Source of the DNA: Cherax quadricarinatus
Taxonomy: Eukaryota > Arthropoda > Malacostraca > Decapoda > Parastacidae
NCBI RefSeq assembly: GCF_038502225.1
Contig: NC_091369.1
Coordinates: 10,074,105 to 10,138,104, forward strand
DNA: 64,000 nt
Direction of reading: 5' to 3'
Positions 1 to 10,474 of this stretch are shown here, in pieces. Below the pieces are notes generated by a model. That model searched no databases. It was not told the DNA's origin and saw only the letters and a program-made list of their open reading frames with translations. Positions within the stretch are counted from its first letter, which is position 1. The number at the start of each line of letters is the position of its first letter. A program made the position numbers and the translations under genes.

Positions 1-2490
1 ATCACTTTCTAGTTGTAGCTACACTGAGAGTAAAAGGTAGATGGGATACAAGGAGAATAGAAGCATCAGGGAAGAGAGAGGTGAAGGTTTATAAACTAAA
101 AGAGGAGGCAGTTAGGGTAAGATATAAACAGCTATTGGAGGATAGATGGGCTAATGAGAGCATAGGCAATGGGGTCGAAGAGGTATGGGGTAGGTTTAAA
201 AATGTAGTGTCAAGAGTGTTCAGCAGAAGTTTGTGGTTACAGGAAAGTGGGTGCGGGAGGGAAGAGGAGCGATTGGTGGAATGATGATGCAAAGAGAGTA
301 GTAAGGGAGAAAAAGTTAGCATATGAGAAGTTTTTACAAAGTAGAAGTGATGCAAGGAGGGAAGAGTATATGGAGAAAAAGAGAGAGGTTAAGAGAGTGG
401 TGAAGCAATGTAAAAAGAGAGCAAATGAGAGAGTGGGTGAGATGTTATCAACAAATTTTGTTGAAAATAAGAAAATGTTTTGGAGTGAGATTAACAAGTT
501 AAGGAAGCCTAGAGAACAAATGGATTTGTCAGTTAAAAATAGGAGAGGAGAGTTATTAAATGGAGAGTTAGAGGTATTGGGAAGATGGAGGGAATATTTT
601 GAGGAATTGTTAAATGTTGATGAAGATAGGGAAGCTGTGATTTCGTGTATAGGGCAAGGAGGAATAACATCTTGTGGAAGTGAGGAAGAGCCAGTTGTGA
701 GTGTGGGGGAAGTTCGTGAGGCAGTAGGTAAAATGAAGGGGTAAGGCAGCCGGGATTGATGGGATCAAGATATAAATGTTAAAAGTAGGTGGGGATATAG
801 TTTTGGAGTGGTTGGTGCAATTATTTAATAAATGCATGGAAGAGGGTAAGGTACCTAAGGATTGGCAGAGAGCATGCATAGTTCCTTTGTATAAAGGCAA
901 AGGGGACAAAAGAGAGTGTAAAAATTATAGGGGGATAAGTCTGTTGAGTATACCTGGCAAAGTGTATGGTAGAGTTATTATTGAAAGAATTAAGAGTAAG
1001 ACGGAGAATAGGATAGCAGATGAACAAGGAGGCTTTAGGAAAGGTAGGGGGTGTGTGGACCAGGTGTTTACAGTGAAACATATAAGTGAACAGTATTTAG
1101 ATAAGGCTAAAGAGGTGTTTGTGGCATTTATGGATTTGGAAAAGGCGTATGACAGGGTGGATAGGGGGGCAATGTGGCAGATGTTGCAGGTGTATGGTGT
1201 AGGAGGTAGGTTACTGAAAGCAGTGAAGAGTTTTTATGAGGATAGTGAGGCTCAAGTTAGAGTATGTAGGAAAGAGGGAAATTATTTCCCAGTAAAAGTA
1301 GGCCTTAGACAAGGATGTGTGATGTCACCGTGGTTGTTTAATATATTTATAGATGGGGTTGTAAGAGAAGTAAATGCGAGGGTCTTGGCAAGAGGCGGGG
1401 AGTTAAAAGATAAAGAATCAAACAAAGTGGGAGTTGCCACAGTTGCTCTTTGCTGATGACACTGTGCTCTTGGGAGATTCTGAAGAGAAGTTGCAGAGAT
1501 TGGTGGATGAATTTGGTAGGGTGTGCAAAAGAAGAAAATTAAAAGTGAATACAGGAAAGAGTAAGGTTATGAGGATAACAAAAAGATTAGGTGATGAAAG
1601 ATTGGATATCAGACTGGAGGGAGAGAGTATGGAGGAGGTGAATGTATTCAGATATTTGGGAGTTGACGTGTCAGCGGATGGGTCTATGAAAGATGAGGTG
1701 AATCATAGAACTGATGCGGGGAAAAGGGTGAGTGGTGCACTTAGGAGTCTGTGGAGACAAAGAACTTTGTCCTTGGAGGCAAAGAGGGGAATGTATGAGA
1801 GTATACTTTTACCAACGCTCTTATATGGGTGTGAAGCATGGGTGATGAATGTTGCAGCGAGGAGAAGGCTGGAGGCAGTGGAGATGTCATGTCTGAGGGC
1901 AATATGTGGTGTGAATATAATGCAGAGAATTCGTAGTTTGGAAGTTAGGAGGAGGTGCGGGATTACCAAAACTGTTGTCCAGAGGGCTGAGGAAGGGTTG
2001 TTGAGGTAGTTCGGACATGTAGAGAGAATGGAGCAAAACAGAGTGACTTCAAGAGTGTATCAGTCTGTAGTGGAAGGAAGGCGGGGTAGGGGTCGGCCTA
2101 GGAAAGGTTGGAGGGAGGGGGTAAAGGAGGTTTTGTGTGCGAGGGGCTTGGACTTCCAGCAGGCATGCGTGAGCGTGTTTGATAGGAGTGAATGTAGACA
2201 AATGTTTTTTAATACTTGACGTGCAGTTGGAGTGTGAGCAAAGTAACATTTATGAAGGGGTTCAGGGAAACCGGCAGGCCGGACTTGAGTCCTGGAGATG
2301 GGAAGTACAGTGCCTGCACTCTGAAGGAGGGGTGTTAATGTTGCAGTTTAAAAACTGTAGTGTAAAGCACCCTTCTGGCAAGACAGTGATGGAGTGAATG
2401 ATGGTGAAAGTTTTTCTTTTTCGGGCCACCCTGCCTTGGTGGGAATCGGCCAGTGTGATAATAAAAAATAAAAATTAAAAAAAAAAAAAA
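1..2490 (+). mobile_element. APE-type LINE (RTE-like), copy 1, left edge outside window
   Basis: Non-LTR retrotransposon. The window opens in the last endonuclease motif (HFLVVATLRVKGRW, frame of base 3). A linker follows, then the RT: LYKGKGDKRECKNYRGISLL, GFRKGRGCVDQVF, FMDLEKAYDRVD, LRQGCVMSPWLFN and the catalytic FADDTVLLGD at about 1448-1478. It ends with the basic C-terminal block LLR.FGHVERM...GRRGRGRPRKGW. The frame is broken by frameshifts at about 230-280, 740 (two bases lost in a G run) and 1425, and by stops at 773-775 and 2007-2009. The 3' UTR runs 2220-2489 and ends with the family tail CCACCCTGCCTTGGTGGG and an A-rich stretch. It is antisense to PIP5K. RTE-like is my reading of the motifs; related APE LINE clades are possible. 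Confidence 0.85.
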
Positions 2491-2540
2491 TGCTTGAAAC
2501 TGCTTCACTGCATCAATGAAAACCGCCTCTGTCAACTCAC

Positions 2541-2673
2541 CCCATCATGGATCATTGACTTGAAAGTGTGTTCAAGTTTTTTCTTTAATCGAAAACTTTG
2601 AAGAATATCAATGATGCCTAAGAAGAGTAATAAACGTTCTCCTTTGGCATTTCTTGCAGGAATACCACCAGGC
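2541..2673 (-). CDS. PIP5K1: PIP5K exon J (metal-binding IID segment)
   Basis: 133 bp: one base closes the Pro codon from exon I, then 44 codons reading [44 protein letters not shown]. The acceptor is CAACTTTTTTTCAG and the donor GTGAGTTGAC. The Asp in GIID is the DFG-equivalent metal-binding residue of PIP kinases and is present. The activation loop, which sets lipid specificity, should start in the next exon, but the sequence from 2490 to the left edge is a LINE, so it lies beyond the window. Confidence 0.93.
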
Positions 2674-2835
2674 CTGAAAAAAAGTTGAACAGAATTAGAT
2701 TATCTATAAATAATAACAAAAAAAAAAAAAAAAGGATCAGAAATCAGAACAGAAATACTCACATCATAAAAATTTAACATTACAATTTCCAGATTACATA
2801 TACTGATTCACTTGTCTGTTAAGCAGATTAGTTTT

Positions 2836-3797
2836 AACTCTTTTTTTTCCCAACATGCTAGCTCCCACCAAGGTAGGGTGACCCAAAAAAAAGAAACACT
2901 TTCACCATCATTCACACATCTCTGCCTTTGCAGAGGTATGCAGATACGACAGTTCAGATGTCACTATAAACACCAAATATCTCAAACTCCTCCTTTAAAG
3001 TGCAGGCATTGTACATCCCACTTTCAGGACTCAGTCTGGCTAACCAGTTTCCCTGAATCCCTTCAAAAAATATTACCCTACTCACACTCCAACAGCTCAT
3101 TAAGTCCCAAAAACCATTCATTTCCACTCACTCCTACCTAACACACTTACACATGCCTGCTCTATATCCAAGCCCCTTGCACACACAACCTCTTTTATCC
3201 CCTCCCTCCATCCTTTCCTAAGATGACCCCTACTCTACCTTCCCTCCACAAAAGACTCGTGCACCCTCCGAGTCATTCTATTTTGCTCCACCCTCTCTAA
3301 ATGACCAAACCACCTCAACAACCCCTCCTCACCCCTCTGATTAATACTTTTATTAACTCCACACCTCCTCTTAATATCCACATTATAAATTATCTGCAAA
3401 ATATTTATACCACACATTGCCCTTAGACATGACATCTCCACTGCCTCCACCCTCCTCCTTGCTGCAACTTTCACAACCCATGCTTCACACCCACATAAGA
3501 GTGTTGGTACCACTCTACTCTCATACATTCCCTTCTTTGTCTCTATGGATAATGTTCTTTGTCTCCACAGATACCTCAATGCACAACCCACCTTTTTTCC
3601 TTCATCAATTTTATGGTTTACCTAGTCCTTAATAACCCATCCACAGGCAGGTCTACTCCCAAATATCTGAACAAAATTCACTTCTTCCATACTCCCTCCC
3701 TCCAATTTGATATCCAAGTTTTCCTTATCTAAATAGTTTGATACCCTCATCACCTTACTCTTATCCATGTTCACTTTCAACTTTCTTCCTTTACTAT
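2836..3797 (-). mobile_element. 5'-truncated LINE, copy 2
   Basis: Minus-strand LINE 3' part. The poly(T)/tail lies at 2838-2890, the 3' UTR to about 3130, then the C-terminal coding region: WFGHLERVEQNRM, CEAWVVKVAARRRVEAVEMS, LRYLWRQRTLS in the frame 3591 to 3235. It stops being recognisable upstream of the FADD box at about 3797, a normal outcome of incomplete reverse transcription. Tail and UTR match copy 1 in structure but with the second subfamily's wording. Confidence 0.8.
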
Positions 3798-4679
3798 TTA
3801 ATTAATAAAAATTCTAAGTTCATCAAAAGTCAGTAGAGAAAGACCTCGACATATCAATATCTTTCAATTCCAAAATATTACTCAAATTTTTAAACATTAT
3901 GCTTTAACATCTGCTGTAAATGGAAGCACTCTTGTGGAGAATGTAGCAGAGATACCCTTTTCCTTCATTAGCTGTTTTTCCCTTTACTTAGGTCACAATA
4001 CAATACTACTTTGTGGTCCGTTACCTTTTTTACAAGCATCAAGTTAAAGCCATTCTTTTTATTTTAACTTCTTATTCCTGTATGTTACTTGTGCCTTTCA
4101 GTTTCCTCATGTTTTTTACTGTATTTACTTGTATGTAGATGTGAAGACAGTTGTTAACTTTTATAAACACTCTTGGTGTTCACCTCACTCAAATGACACT
4201 GTTTTGCTAGTTCATTCCTCAAGTCAGAATCCCAAAATATTTTAGCCTATAAGCCCAAGATTAGTTGTAACAGATGAATGTCTAGAACTAAACAGAAGAA
4301 TGGACTGAGTTGAACCATGGTCCATATATGTGACAGGTTCAGTATTGTACAGTTCAGCAATATATTTCAAGTGTTTTTCTGAGATAAATGAGATATATCT
4401 ATATCCAGTTTTGAAAGTGCTTCTGCTTTTGCAGCACAACTTACTTTCATCCACACAAGACAACAATGCAATGGTTTGTTTTCATCTATTCTATGGAGAT
4501 GAATAAATGTGGAACTGAGCTTTATTCCTAAACTGACACTGCATTTTCTTTTGTCTACTATCACTCTTTGATCACCTTATTAGAAATATCCTTCTTTATC
4601 TGATTTATCTTTTGAACTTATTTTATGAGTGGCAGTCTTTGCAGCAAAGGCATATTTATAGTGTCTCTGCTGCAAAACC
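3798..4679. other. Intron sequence without recognisable feature
   Basis: AT-rich PIP5K intron between exons I and J. Only short random frames are present; no transposon ends, exon motifs or RNA folds were recognised. Confidence 0.5.
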
Positions 4680-4816
4680 TGTGTACACCACGAAGAATAA
4701 AAAGGAACAGTACACAAATAACCCGCACACAAGAGACAAACCCTTAACAATGTTTTGATCCAACTTGTTAATGGTCCAAGTTGGACTGAAATGTCATCAT
4801 AATGGCTTGGTGCAAA
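4680..4816 (+). repeat. Dispersed repeat with hammerhead-like GGTCC/GGACT stem
   Basis: Plus strand at about 4769-4812 reads GGTCCAAGTTGGACTGAAAT followed by gtcatcataat: a five-base stem closed by AAGTT and followed directly by GAAA, the geometry of stem II plus GAAA in a hammerhead ribozyme. A second, opposite-strand GATCC/GTTGG version lies just before it (4750-4775). The outer part (ACACAAATAACCCGCACA) recurs at 21.4 and 61.4 kb. Penelope-like elements are known to carry hammerheads in their terminal repeats; assignment here is inference, and the CUGANGA box is not clear. Confidence 0.4.
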
Positions 4817-5146
4817 TTTGTTACTGTATGTTGGTCTAGAGTACACACATGCAACTTTTCAGCTACAATATTACCTATCGTCTCCCACTTTAAATTTGGT
4901 AGGGTGAAAACTAGAAGAATAACATTTGAAGCAGGATTTTCTAGACTATAATAAACTTTTTTACATAACATACATTCTCAGGCAATTCTTCAACCGTTGT
5001 AAATGGTAAATAATGAGAAGAATTTTGTTCTGCACATTTATTCCTAGAACTTTAATCATATCATTTTAACAGTTCCATTATCATGTGGTACAAGTTAAAG
5101 TATATTAGATGATTATCCTATTCTACAAATTCCCATGCAAACTTAC

Positions 5147-5334
5147 GGAACTTGATCTTCTTCATCTATGGGATCAGAATCTGCTTGTATAGATTCCATG
5201 GCTGTTGAGTGAGCCACTAGTTTATGTCGGTTGATAGAGCGGGAGCGAGTTAGACTTGACCCTTCTGCACCTTCTCCATTTCCATCTTCCGCAACACCTC
5301 CATCACCACCATTTAACCTTCTCTCCTTCTCTTG
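5147..5334 (-). CDS. PIP5K1: PIP5K exon I (variable linker plus AMESIQ)
   Basis: 188 bp: 62 codons plus two bases (CC) of a split Pro codon. The acceptor is ...TATCTATCAACAG and the donor GTAAGTTTGC. The peptide starts QEKERRLNGGDGG, has an acidic Gly/Asn/Glu-rich stretch (VAEDGNGEGAEGSS), then a basic stretch (LTRSRSINRHK) and ends with the conserved AHSTAMESIQ and an acidic tail DSDPIDEEDQVP. In the family this is the poorly conserved insert between the catalytic loop and the GGIPA segment. Several Ser/Thr next to Arg could be phosphorylated (inference). Confidence 0.9.
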
Positions 5335-5796
5335 CTGTTGATAGATAACATTCATTCTAAGAATATATTTGCAAAGATAACCAACAACAATCAAAGAAGT
5401 TATTTTCTTTCACATACTATATTACCAGTCATACACTAACCCACCTGGACCCTAAGTTGGGAAGGGAAGGTAAAAAAAACTTCCATTACAATTATCAGAT
5501 TTTACCATAACCCCAGATATAAGTCAGGGGTATACTCATTACTGTGAAGTGTTGTATATCCTATGAGAAAGCTGATGATAGTTATATAAAAACTGTTTAT
5601 CACCATGAGAGTCACAGGTCTAAACAGACGAGACTAAATTAGCTTTTTTTTTCTGCGTAGTAAACATGCACAGTGATTTCATATCCAGTGCATCATCAGG
5701 GTTAAAATGTAAGGAAACTGATGATAATATTTAGTTGTTTAGACATCAGCTGTCTCCTGCCATATCAGTGACCCAAAGAGTATCTTTTTTGTTTTT

Positions 5797-6330
5797 AATA
5801 CACCAGTCGTCTCCCAAAGACGACTAGTGTGTTTACAAAAAAAAAAAGAAGAAACACTTTCACTATCATCTGCTCCATCACTGTCTTGTCAAAGGCATGT
5901 CGAAACTACAGTTCAGATGCCCCTACATAACTCCAAATGTCCCCAACCCCTCTTCAGAGTGTTGGCACTGCACTTCTCACCTCCAGGATTCAAGTTTCAC
6001 TTCCTGGTTTCCCTGAATCCCTTCACAAATGTTACCTCGCTCACACTCCAATATCTCGTCAAGTCCCAAAAACCATTCACTCCTCTCTAACAAGCTCACA
6101 TATGCCTCCTCTATGTCCAGGCCCCTTTCACACAAAACCTCTTTTACCCTCTCCCTTTATCCTTTCCTAGGGCAATCCCTACCCCTCCTTCCCTCGACTA
6201 CAGATTTATACACCCTCCAGTCATCCTATTGTGCTCCATCCTATCTAAATGATCAAACCACCTCAACAACCTCTCCTCAGCCCTCCAAATAACACTTTTA
6301 GGAACTCCACACCTCCTCCTAATTTCTAGT
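5797..6330 (-). mobile_element. LINE 3' fragment, copy 3
   Basis: LINE 3' UTR and C-terminal coding remnants on the minus strand: tail region 5797-5860, UTR landmarks (CAGTTCAGATG, CTTCAGAGTG, CCCTGAATCCCTTCAC) and the reverse of GRGLP and GLLRWFDHLDRM to about 6330. The tail carries a short self-complementary motif (gtcgtctcccaaagacgac). It ends 26 bp from PIP5K exon H and is in sense with it. Confidence 0.75.
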
Positions 6331-6355
6331 CGTACTAAATAAGCTGGGAACTTAC

Positions 6356-6436
6356 TGCTTTTTTCTTGGCTGCCAGGTCAAGATTGTGAATGCCCACTAA
6401 CAAGGAGTAATCCATGATCTTGAATGATGTTAATAC
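6356..6436 (-). CDS. PIP5K1: PIP5K exon H (catalytic-loop IMDYSLL)
   Basis: 81 bp, 27 codons, phase 0 at both ends; acceptor ...TATATTTTTCAG and donor GTAAGTTCC. The peptide is VLTSFKIMDYSLLVGIHNLD followed by LAAKKKA. FKIMDYSLLxGIHN is the catalytic-loop equivalent in PIP kinases, and its Asp is present. A sense-oriented LINE fragment ends at 6330, about 26 bp downstream of the exon end. Confidence 0.93.
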
Positions 6437-6699
6437 CTGAAAAATATAAATTAATAAATAGCATTCAATTTTCTATCAACAAGTTTGAAACAAGTTTGAA
6501 AAGTACAATAGTTTACACATGCAGTAGTGCTGCCCTATGAATGTGTTTAATTAAAGAGCCATTAACATATAGTTTACTAAGACTATTTGATCCAAATGAA
6601 AGTACTGCACCAGTACTTCAATAATTTGTTATTTGTTTAAGTTTCAACATACAGTGATACCCTAAGTTTCATACAGCTCCCAAATTGAACAATTATGTA

Positions 6700-6911
6700 A
6701 GTTTTTTTTTTTTTCAACAAGTTGGCTGTCTCCCACCAAGGCAGGGTGACCCAAAAAAGAAAGAAAATCCCCAAAAAGAAAATACTTTCATCATCATTCA
6801 ACACTTTCACCACACTCACACATAATCACTGTTTTTGCAGAGGTGCTCAGAATACAACAGTTTAGAAGCATATACGTATAAAGATACACAACATATCCCT
6901 CCAAACTGCCA
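6700..6911 (-). mobile_element. LINE 3' end, inverted against the next LINE part
   Basis: Poly(T), then the family tail TCCCACCAAGGCAGGGTGAC and 3' UTR landmarks (AATCACTGTTTTTGCAGAGG, CATATACGTATA, TCCAAACTGCCAA). At 6911/6912 the sequence switches abruptly to a plus-strand LINE body. This leaves two LINE ends facing away from each other. Confidence 0.8.
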
Positions 6912-8506
6912 AGTATATTATTATAAAGGGAAGGGGGACAAGAGAGATTGTAAAAATTATAGAGTAACAAGTTTACTGAGTATACCAGGAAAAGTGAACG
7001 GTAGGGTTATTATTGAAAGAATTAGAGGTAAGACAGAATGTAGGATTGCGGATGAGCAAGGAGGTTTCAGAGTGGGTAGGGGATGTGTAGATCAAGTGTT
7101 TACATTGAAGCATATATGTGAACAGTATCTAGATAAAGGTAGAGAACTTTTTATTGCATTTATGGATTTAGAAAAGGCATATGATAGAGTGGATACAGGA
7201 GCAATGTGGCAGATGTTAAAAGTATATGGTATGGGTGGTAAGTTACTAAATGCTGTAAAGAGTTTTTATGAGGATAGTGAGGCTCAGGTTAGGGTGTGTA
7301 GAAGTGAGGGGGATTCTACTTCCCAGTAAAAGTAGGTCTTAGACAGGGATGTGTAATGTCACCATGGTTGTTTAATATATTTATAGATGGGGTTGTAAAG
7401 GAAGTAAATGCTAGGGTGTTCGGGAGAGGGGTGGGATTAAATTACGGAGAATCAAATACAAAATGGTAATTGACACAGTTGCTTTTTGCTGATGATACTG
7501 TGCTTATGGGAGATTCTAAAGAAAAATTGCAAAGGTTAGTGGATGAGTTTGGGAGTGTGTGTAAAGGTAGAAAGTTGAAAGTGAACATAGAAAAGAGTAA
7601 GGTGATGAGGGTATCAAATGATTTAGGTAAAGAAAAATTGGATATCAAATTGGAGAGAAGTATGGAAGAAGTGAATGCTTTCAGATACATGGAAGTTGAC
7701 GTGTCGGCGGATGGATTTATGAAGGATGGGGTTAATCATAGAACTGATGAGGAAAAAAAGGCGAGTGGTGCTTTGAGGTATATGTGGAGACAAAAAACGT
7801 TATCTATGGAGGCAAAGAAGGGAATGTATGAAAGTATAGTAGTACCAACACTCTTATATGGGTGTGAAGCTTGGGTTGTGAATGCAGCAGCGAGGAGGCG
7901 GTTGGAGGCAGTGGAGATTTCCTGTCTAAGGGCAATGTGAGGTGTAAATATTATGCAGAAAATTCAGAGTGTGGAAATTAGGAGAAGGTGTGGAGTTAAT
8001 AAAAGTATTAGTCAGAGGGCTGAAGAGGGGTTGTTGTGGTGGTTTGGTCATTTAGAGAGAAAGGATCAAAGTAGAATGACGTGGAGAGCGTATAAATCTG
8101 TAGGGGAAGGAAGGCGGGGTAGGGGTCGTCCTTGAAAAGGTTGGAAGGAAGGGGTAAAGGACGTTTTGTGGGCAAGGGGCTTGGATTTCCAGCAGGCGTG
8201 CATGAGCATGTTCGATAGGAGTGAATGGAAACGAGTGGTATTTGGGACCTGACGATCTGTTGGAGTGTGAGCAGGGTAATATTTAGTGAAGGGATTCAGG
8301 GAAACCAGTTATTTTATATAACTGGACTTGAATCCTGGAAATGGGAAGTACAATGCCTGCACTCTAAAGGAGTGGTTTGAGATATTGGCAGTTTGGAGAG
8401 ATACATTGTGTATTTTTATATGTATATACTTCTAAGCTGTTGTGTTCTGGGCACCTCTGCAAAAACAGTGATTATGTATGAATGAGGTGAAAGTGTTGAA
8501 AGACCA
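6912..8506 (+). mobile_element. LINE body, copy 4, 5' inverted junction and 3'-truncated
   Basis: RT region from KGKGDKRDCKNYRVTSLL through GFRVGRGCVDQVFTLKHICE, FMDLEKAYDRVDTG, FADDTVLMGD (about 7486) and the C-terminal LLWWFGHLERKDQSRMTW. Lesions: frameshift near 7305, GAA to TAA at 7467-7469, Cys codon to TGA at about 7938-7940, CGA to TGA at about 8133-8135. The 3' UTR follows but stops at about 8506, before the conserved tail and poly(A). Together with the inverted tail at 6700-6911 this looks like two rearranged insertions or a 5' inversion. It ends 43 bp from PIP5K exon G. Confidence 0.82.
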
Positions 8507-8548
8507 ATTTTCTTTTAATACTTCAAGAGTGAAAAAAATCATAATTAC

Positions 8549-8683
8549 CCTACAGTCCCTGGCAATGGTGTTAATGAGAGCCTTGTATGTTTCAGCTTCT
8601 AAAAGGATGCCGTCAGGATGATGCTCCATAAAATCTAGATCTTTAAAAGTGGCCGACTCTTTACTACGCTCATACTTACTAGC
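8549..8683 (-). CDS. PIP5K1: PIP5K exon G (TFKDLDFMEHHPDGILLE)
   Basis: 135 bp, 45 codons, phase 0 at both ends. The acceptor ends ATTTGTTCACAG and the donor is GTAATTATG. The peptide runs ASKYERSKESATFKDLDFME, HHPDGILLEAETYKALINTI, ARDCR, matching the TFKDLDFxxxxPDGLxLxxxxYxALxxTxxRDC block. A LINE fragment ends at about 8506, only about 43 bp beyond the exon end, so the 5' splice site is hemmed in by repeat sequence. Confidence 0.92.
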
Positions 8684-8983
8684 CTGTGAACAAATGGAAT
8701 AGGTAAGAACACTTACTTGAGAGTATTATACAATATAATCACATTAAACCTTAATATGACGTGGTCAACTGGTTTGTCTTTGGTACTCTTGGGTATCTTT
8801 CAAGCATTATAATTATATTCATTGGGAAAATGATAAACACACAAGGGTCATACAGATTCTAGGGAATGGGAGTCAATCAGGTTTAATCCAAGGAAGGACA
8901 TTCAATATCAGGACATTCCCTCCCTCTTCTTGAAGGGTCAGACAGACAACAAAAATGAGTATGACACATGTGTAACAGTTAGG

Positions 8984-9040
8984 TATCTCTATTCCAACAT
9001 ATTTCAACTACACATTAGGCTTCTTCAGTCAAATACAGAG
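8984..9040 (-). ncRNA. Hammerhead-ribozyme-like motif (degenerate)
   Basis: Read on the minus strand: stem I strand ctgtattt, core CTGAAGA, stem II agcctaatgtgtagtt, then GAAA, a short loop and gaatagag closing stem I (six of eight pairs). Both invariant boxes, CUGANGA and GAAA, are present, but stem II is eroded. Type I topology (ends of stem I open) is the form known from Penelope-like elements. Confidence 0.5.
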
Positions 9041-9228
9041 GAGGCAGAAACAGTGGATATGCAGAGATGATGTAATCAGTCCATCGCCTTTGAAGTAATA
9101 AAGTTAAAGCGGTCTGTCCCTCAGACTGGAGAAGAGGTCTGCTCCAGGCTGACCACTTCAAAACCACTATCTCATGGGTGGCAGACTGATTACATAGTTT
9201 CTACATCTCCACTGCTGCTGCTGCCTCC

Positions 9229-9282
9229 TCTGTATTCGACTGAAGAAGCTTACTGTGTAGGCAAAATGTTTCAGAATACAGA
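9229..9282 (+). ncRNA. Hammerhead-ribozyme-like motif with 9-bp stem I
   Basis: TCTGTATTC (9229-9237) pairs perfectly with GAATACAGA (9274-9282). Between them: ga, the core CTGAAGA (9240-9246), stem II gcttac-tgt-gtaggc, then AAAA where the family has GAAA, and the short third stem tgtttca. The G-to-A change hits the essential G12 position, so this copy should be inactive. The intact stem I and core are strong evidence of hammerhead ancestry. Confidence 0.6.
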
Positions 9283-9351
9283 TACCTAACTGGGTTTGAA
9301 AACCATCTATTTTGAGTTCCATACTTCTGTGCAAATACCTATGAACAAACA

Positions 9352-9355
9352 ATTG

Positions 9356-9390
<35 letters not shown>

Positions 9391-9405
9391 TATTATTATT
9401 ATTAT
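9352..9405. repeat. (ATT)n microsatellite
   Basis: About 17 ATT units with one missing base, inside the 797-bp intron between PIP5K exons G and F. Confidence 0.95.
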
Positions 9406-9480
9406 GTTATCAAATCTAAATTAATTATAATATCTAATAAAATAATCTTAGATAGCAAGTACTTAGTTATACTGGCTTAC

Positions 9481-9585
9481 CTTTCTCTTGTACGTGGATC
9501 CCTTTAGATCATATCTTTGGTGCATCTTTATTGATGACGGAAGCAAATTGTTCATAGTTATTAACCTAATATTCTTGGCATTACA
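9481..9585 (-). CDS. PIP5K1: PIP5K exon F ([10 protein letters not shown])
   Basis: 105 bp, 35 codons, phase 0 at both ends; acceptor ...TCTTTGTTTCAG and donor GTAAGCCAG. The peptide is [20 protein letters not shown] followed by [21 protein letters not shown] and [10 protein letters not shown] are signature motifs of PIP kinases; the KGST segment lies at the lipid headgroup/ATP side of the active site. An imperfect ATT microsatellite (9352-9405) sits in the following 797-bp intron. Confidence 0.93.
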
Positions 9586-10247
9586 CTGAAACAAAGATAA
9601 AATATGTACATACAGTGGTCAGTCTTGTATTTGGCCTAAAGGAAGCAGATTATCTGTAATTGAAATTAAAGAAAATCTTAAGGTTTAATTGGGGCTAAAT
9701 AAAGTTTAGTGACATAATACACACTTGTGCAGGTTATACCAAATTACCAGAACATCATACAAGTATATTATAGTATGACCCCACAAATACAACTTGCAAA
9801 TGCAGCACAGAACTATTTATACTATGAGATAAACATTCACATGTCTTCAGCAGCTGACCAAACACAAAAAAATATGAGCCTGCAATACATGTGCTTAAAA
9901 AGCTTACATAAAAAATATAGATGCACTTCATAAAAAATTAAAATTATTAAATAAAATTCTGTCTTCATTAGAATCTTCCAAGAGCAGAAGAAAAAATCCA
10001 AATTACTTGGGCCCATCATATATGCTTAAAAAAACTCATACAAAAAAAATCAATGTACTACTGCATTTGACTGAAAACTAGGATTGAAAATTAAGTCACA
10101 GACCTATGTTCAGTCACATCCTAAGATCAGTCACATACCTAAATTCAATCACATACCTAAGTTCAGCTACACCTATTTCCACTCACTCTTCAACTGTCAC
10201 TTTTAGACATTGAGTAAAAGGCATTTATTTTTTGGTGAAAACAATTA
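9586..10247. other. Intron sequence without recognisable feature
   Basis: AT-rich start of the 12.6 kb PIP5K intron. There is a short local repetition of cagtcacat/cctaagttcag around 10100-10170; nothing else was recognised. Confidence 0.5.
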
Positions 10248-10255
10248 ATGGTTAA

Positions 10256-10474
10256 TAGGGATGGGACAATACCAAAATGTTTGCAGATACTGATACTCAA
10301 TTTTAGGATGATATCAATACCATCAAAATTAGCCAATACATACATATCTTGGCACCAACATCGATACCATCAAAATTATTCGTTAATCACTGATACCAAT
10401 ATTCAAGTTCAGGCCAATAATGATAACCTCAAAATCAGCCAATACCCACTGAGACCTATACTGGCGCATTCCTA
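10256..10474. mobile_element. hAT-type MITE, 219 bp
   Basis: The ends TAGGGATGGGACAATAC and (inverted) TAGGAATGCGCCAGTATAG form imperfect terminal inverted repeats of the hAT TAGGGATG type. The flanks atggttaa (10248-10255) and atgtttaa (10475-10482) agree at seven of eight bases, the hAT duplication length. The interior has internal echoes of GATACCATCAAAAT. No coding capacity. Confidence 0.65.

Larger units (their letters stand above)
8900..9345. repeat. Penelope-like terminal-repeat relic, inverted pair
   Basis: Two diverged copies of one sequence in opposite orientation: 8984-9050 (minus) and 9190-9300 (plus), sharing CTTCTTCAGTC / GACTGAAGAAG and the flanking CAGAGGAGGCAG / CTGCCTCCTCTG. 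Each copy contains a hammerhead-like fold (entered separately). Inverted terminal repeats with hammerheads are typical of Penelope-like retroelements; no coding part remains between them. Similar wording (GGTAATCAGTACATCAG) recurs at 35.45 kb. Confidence 0.5.

Noticed and set aside
2028..2219. RGRGRPRKGW block as an AT-hook host protein
   Set aside because: It recurs at the end of every LINE RT copy here, so it is the LINE C-terminus.
6835..7329. 164-codon frame as a novel fusion protein
   Set aside because: It begins in an inverted LINE UTR and reads into the RT only because of the junction at 6911/6912.
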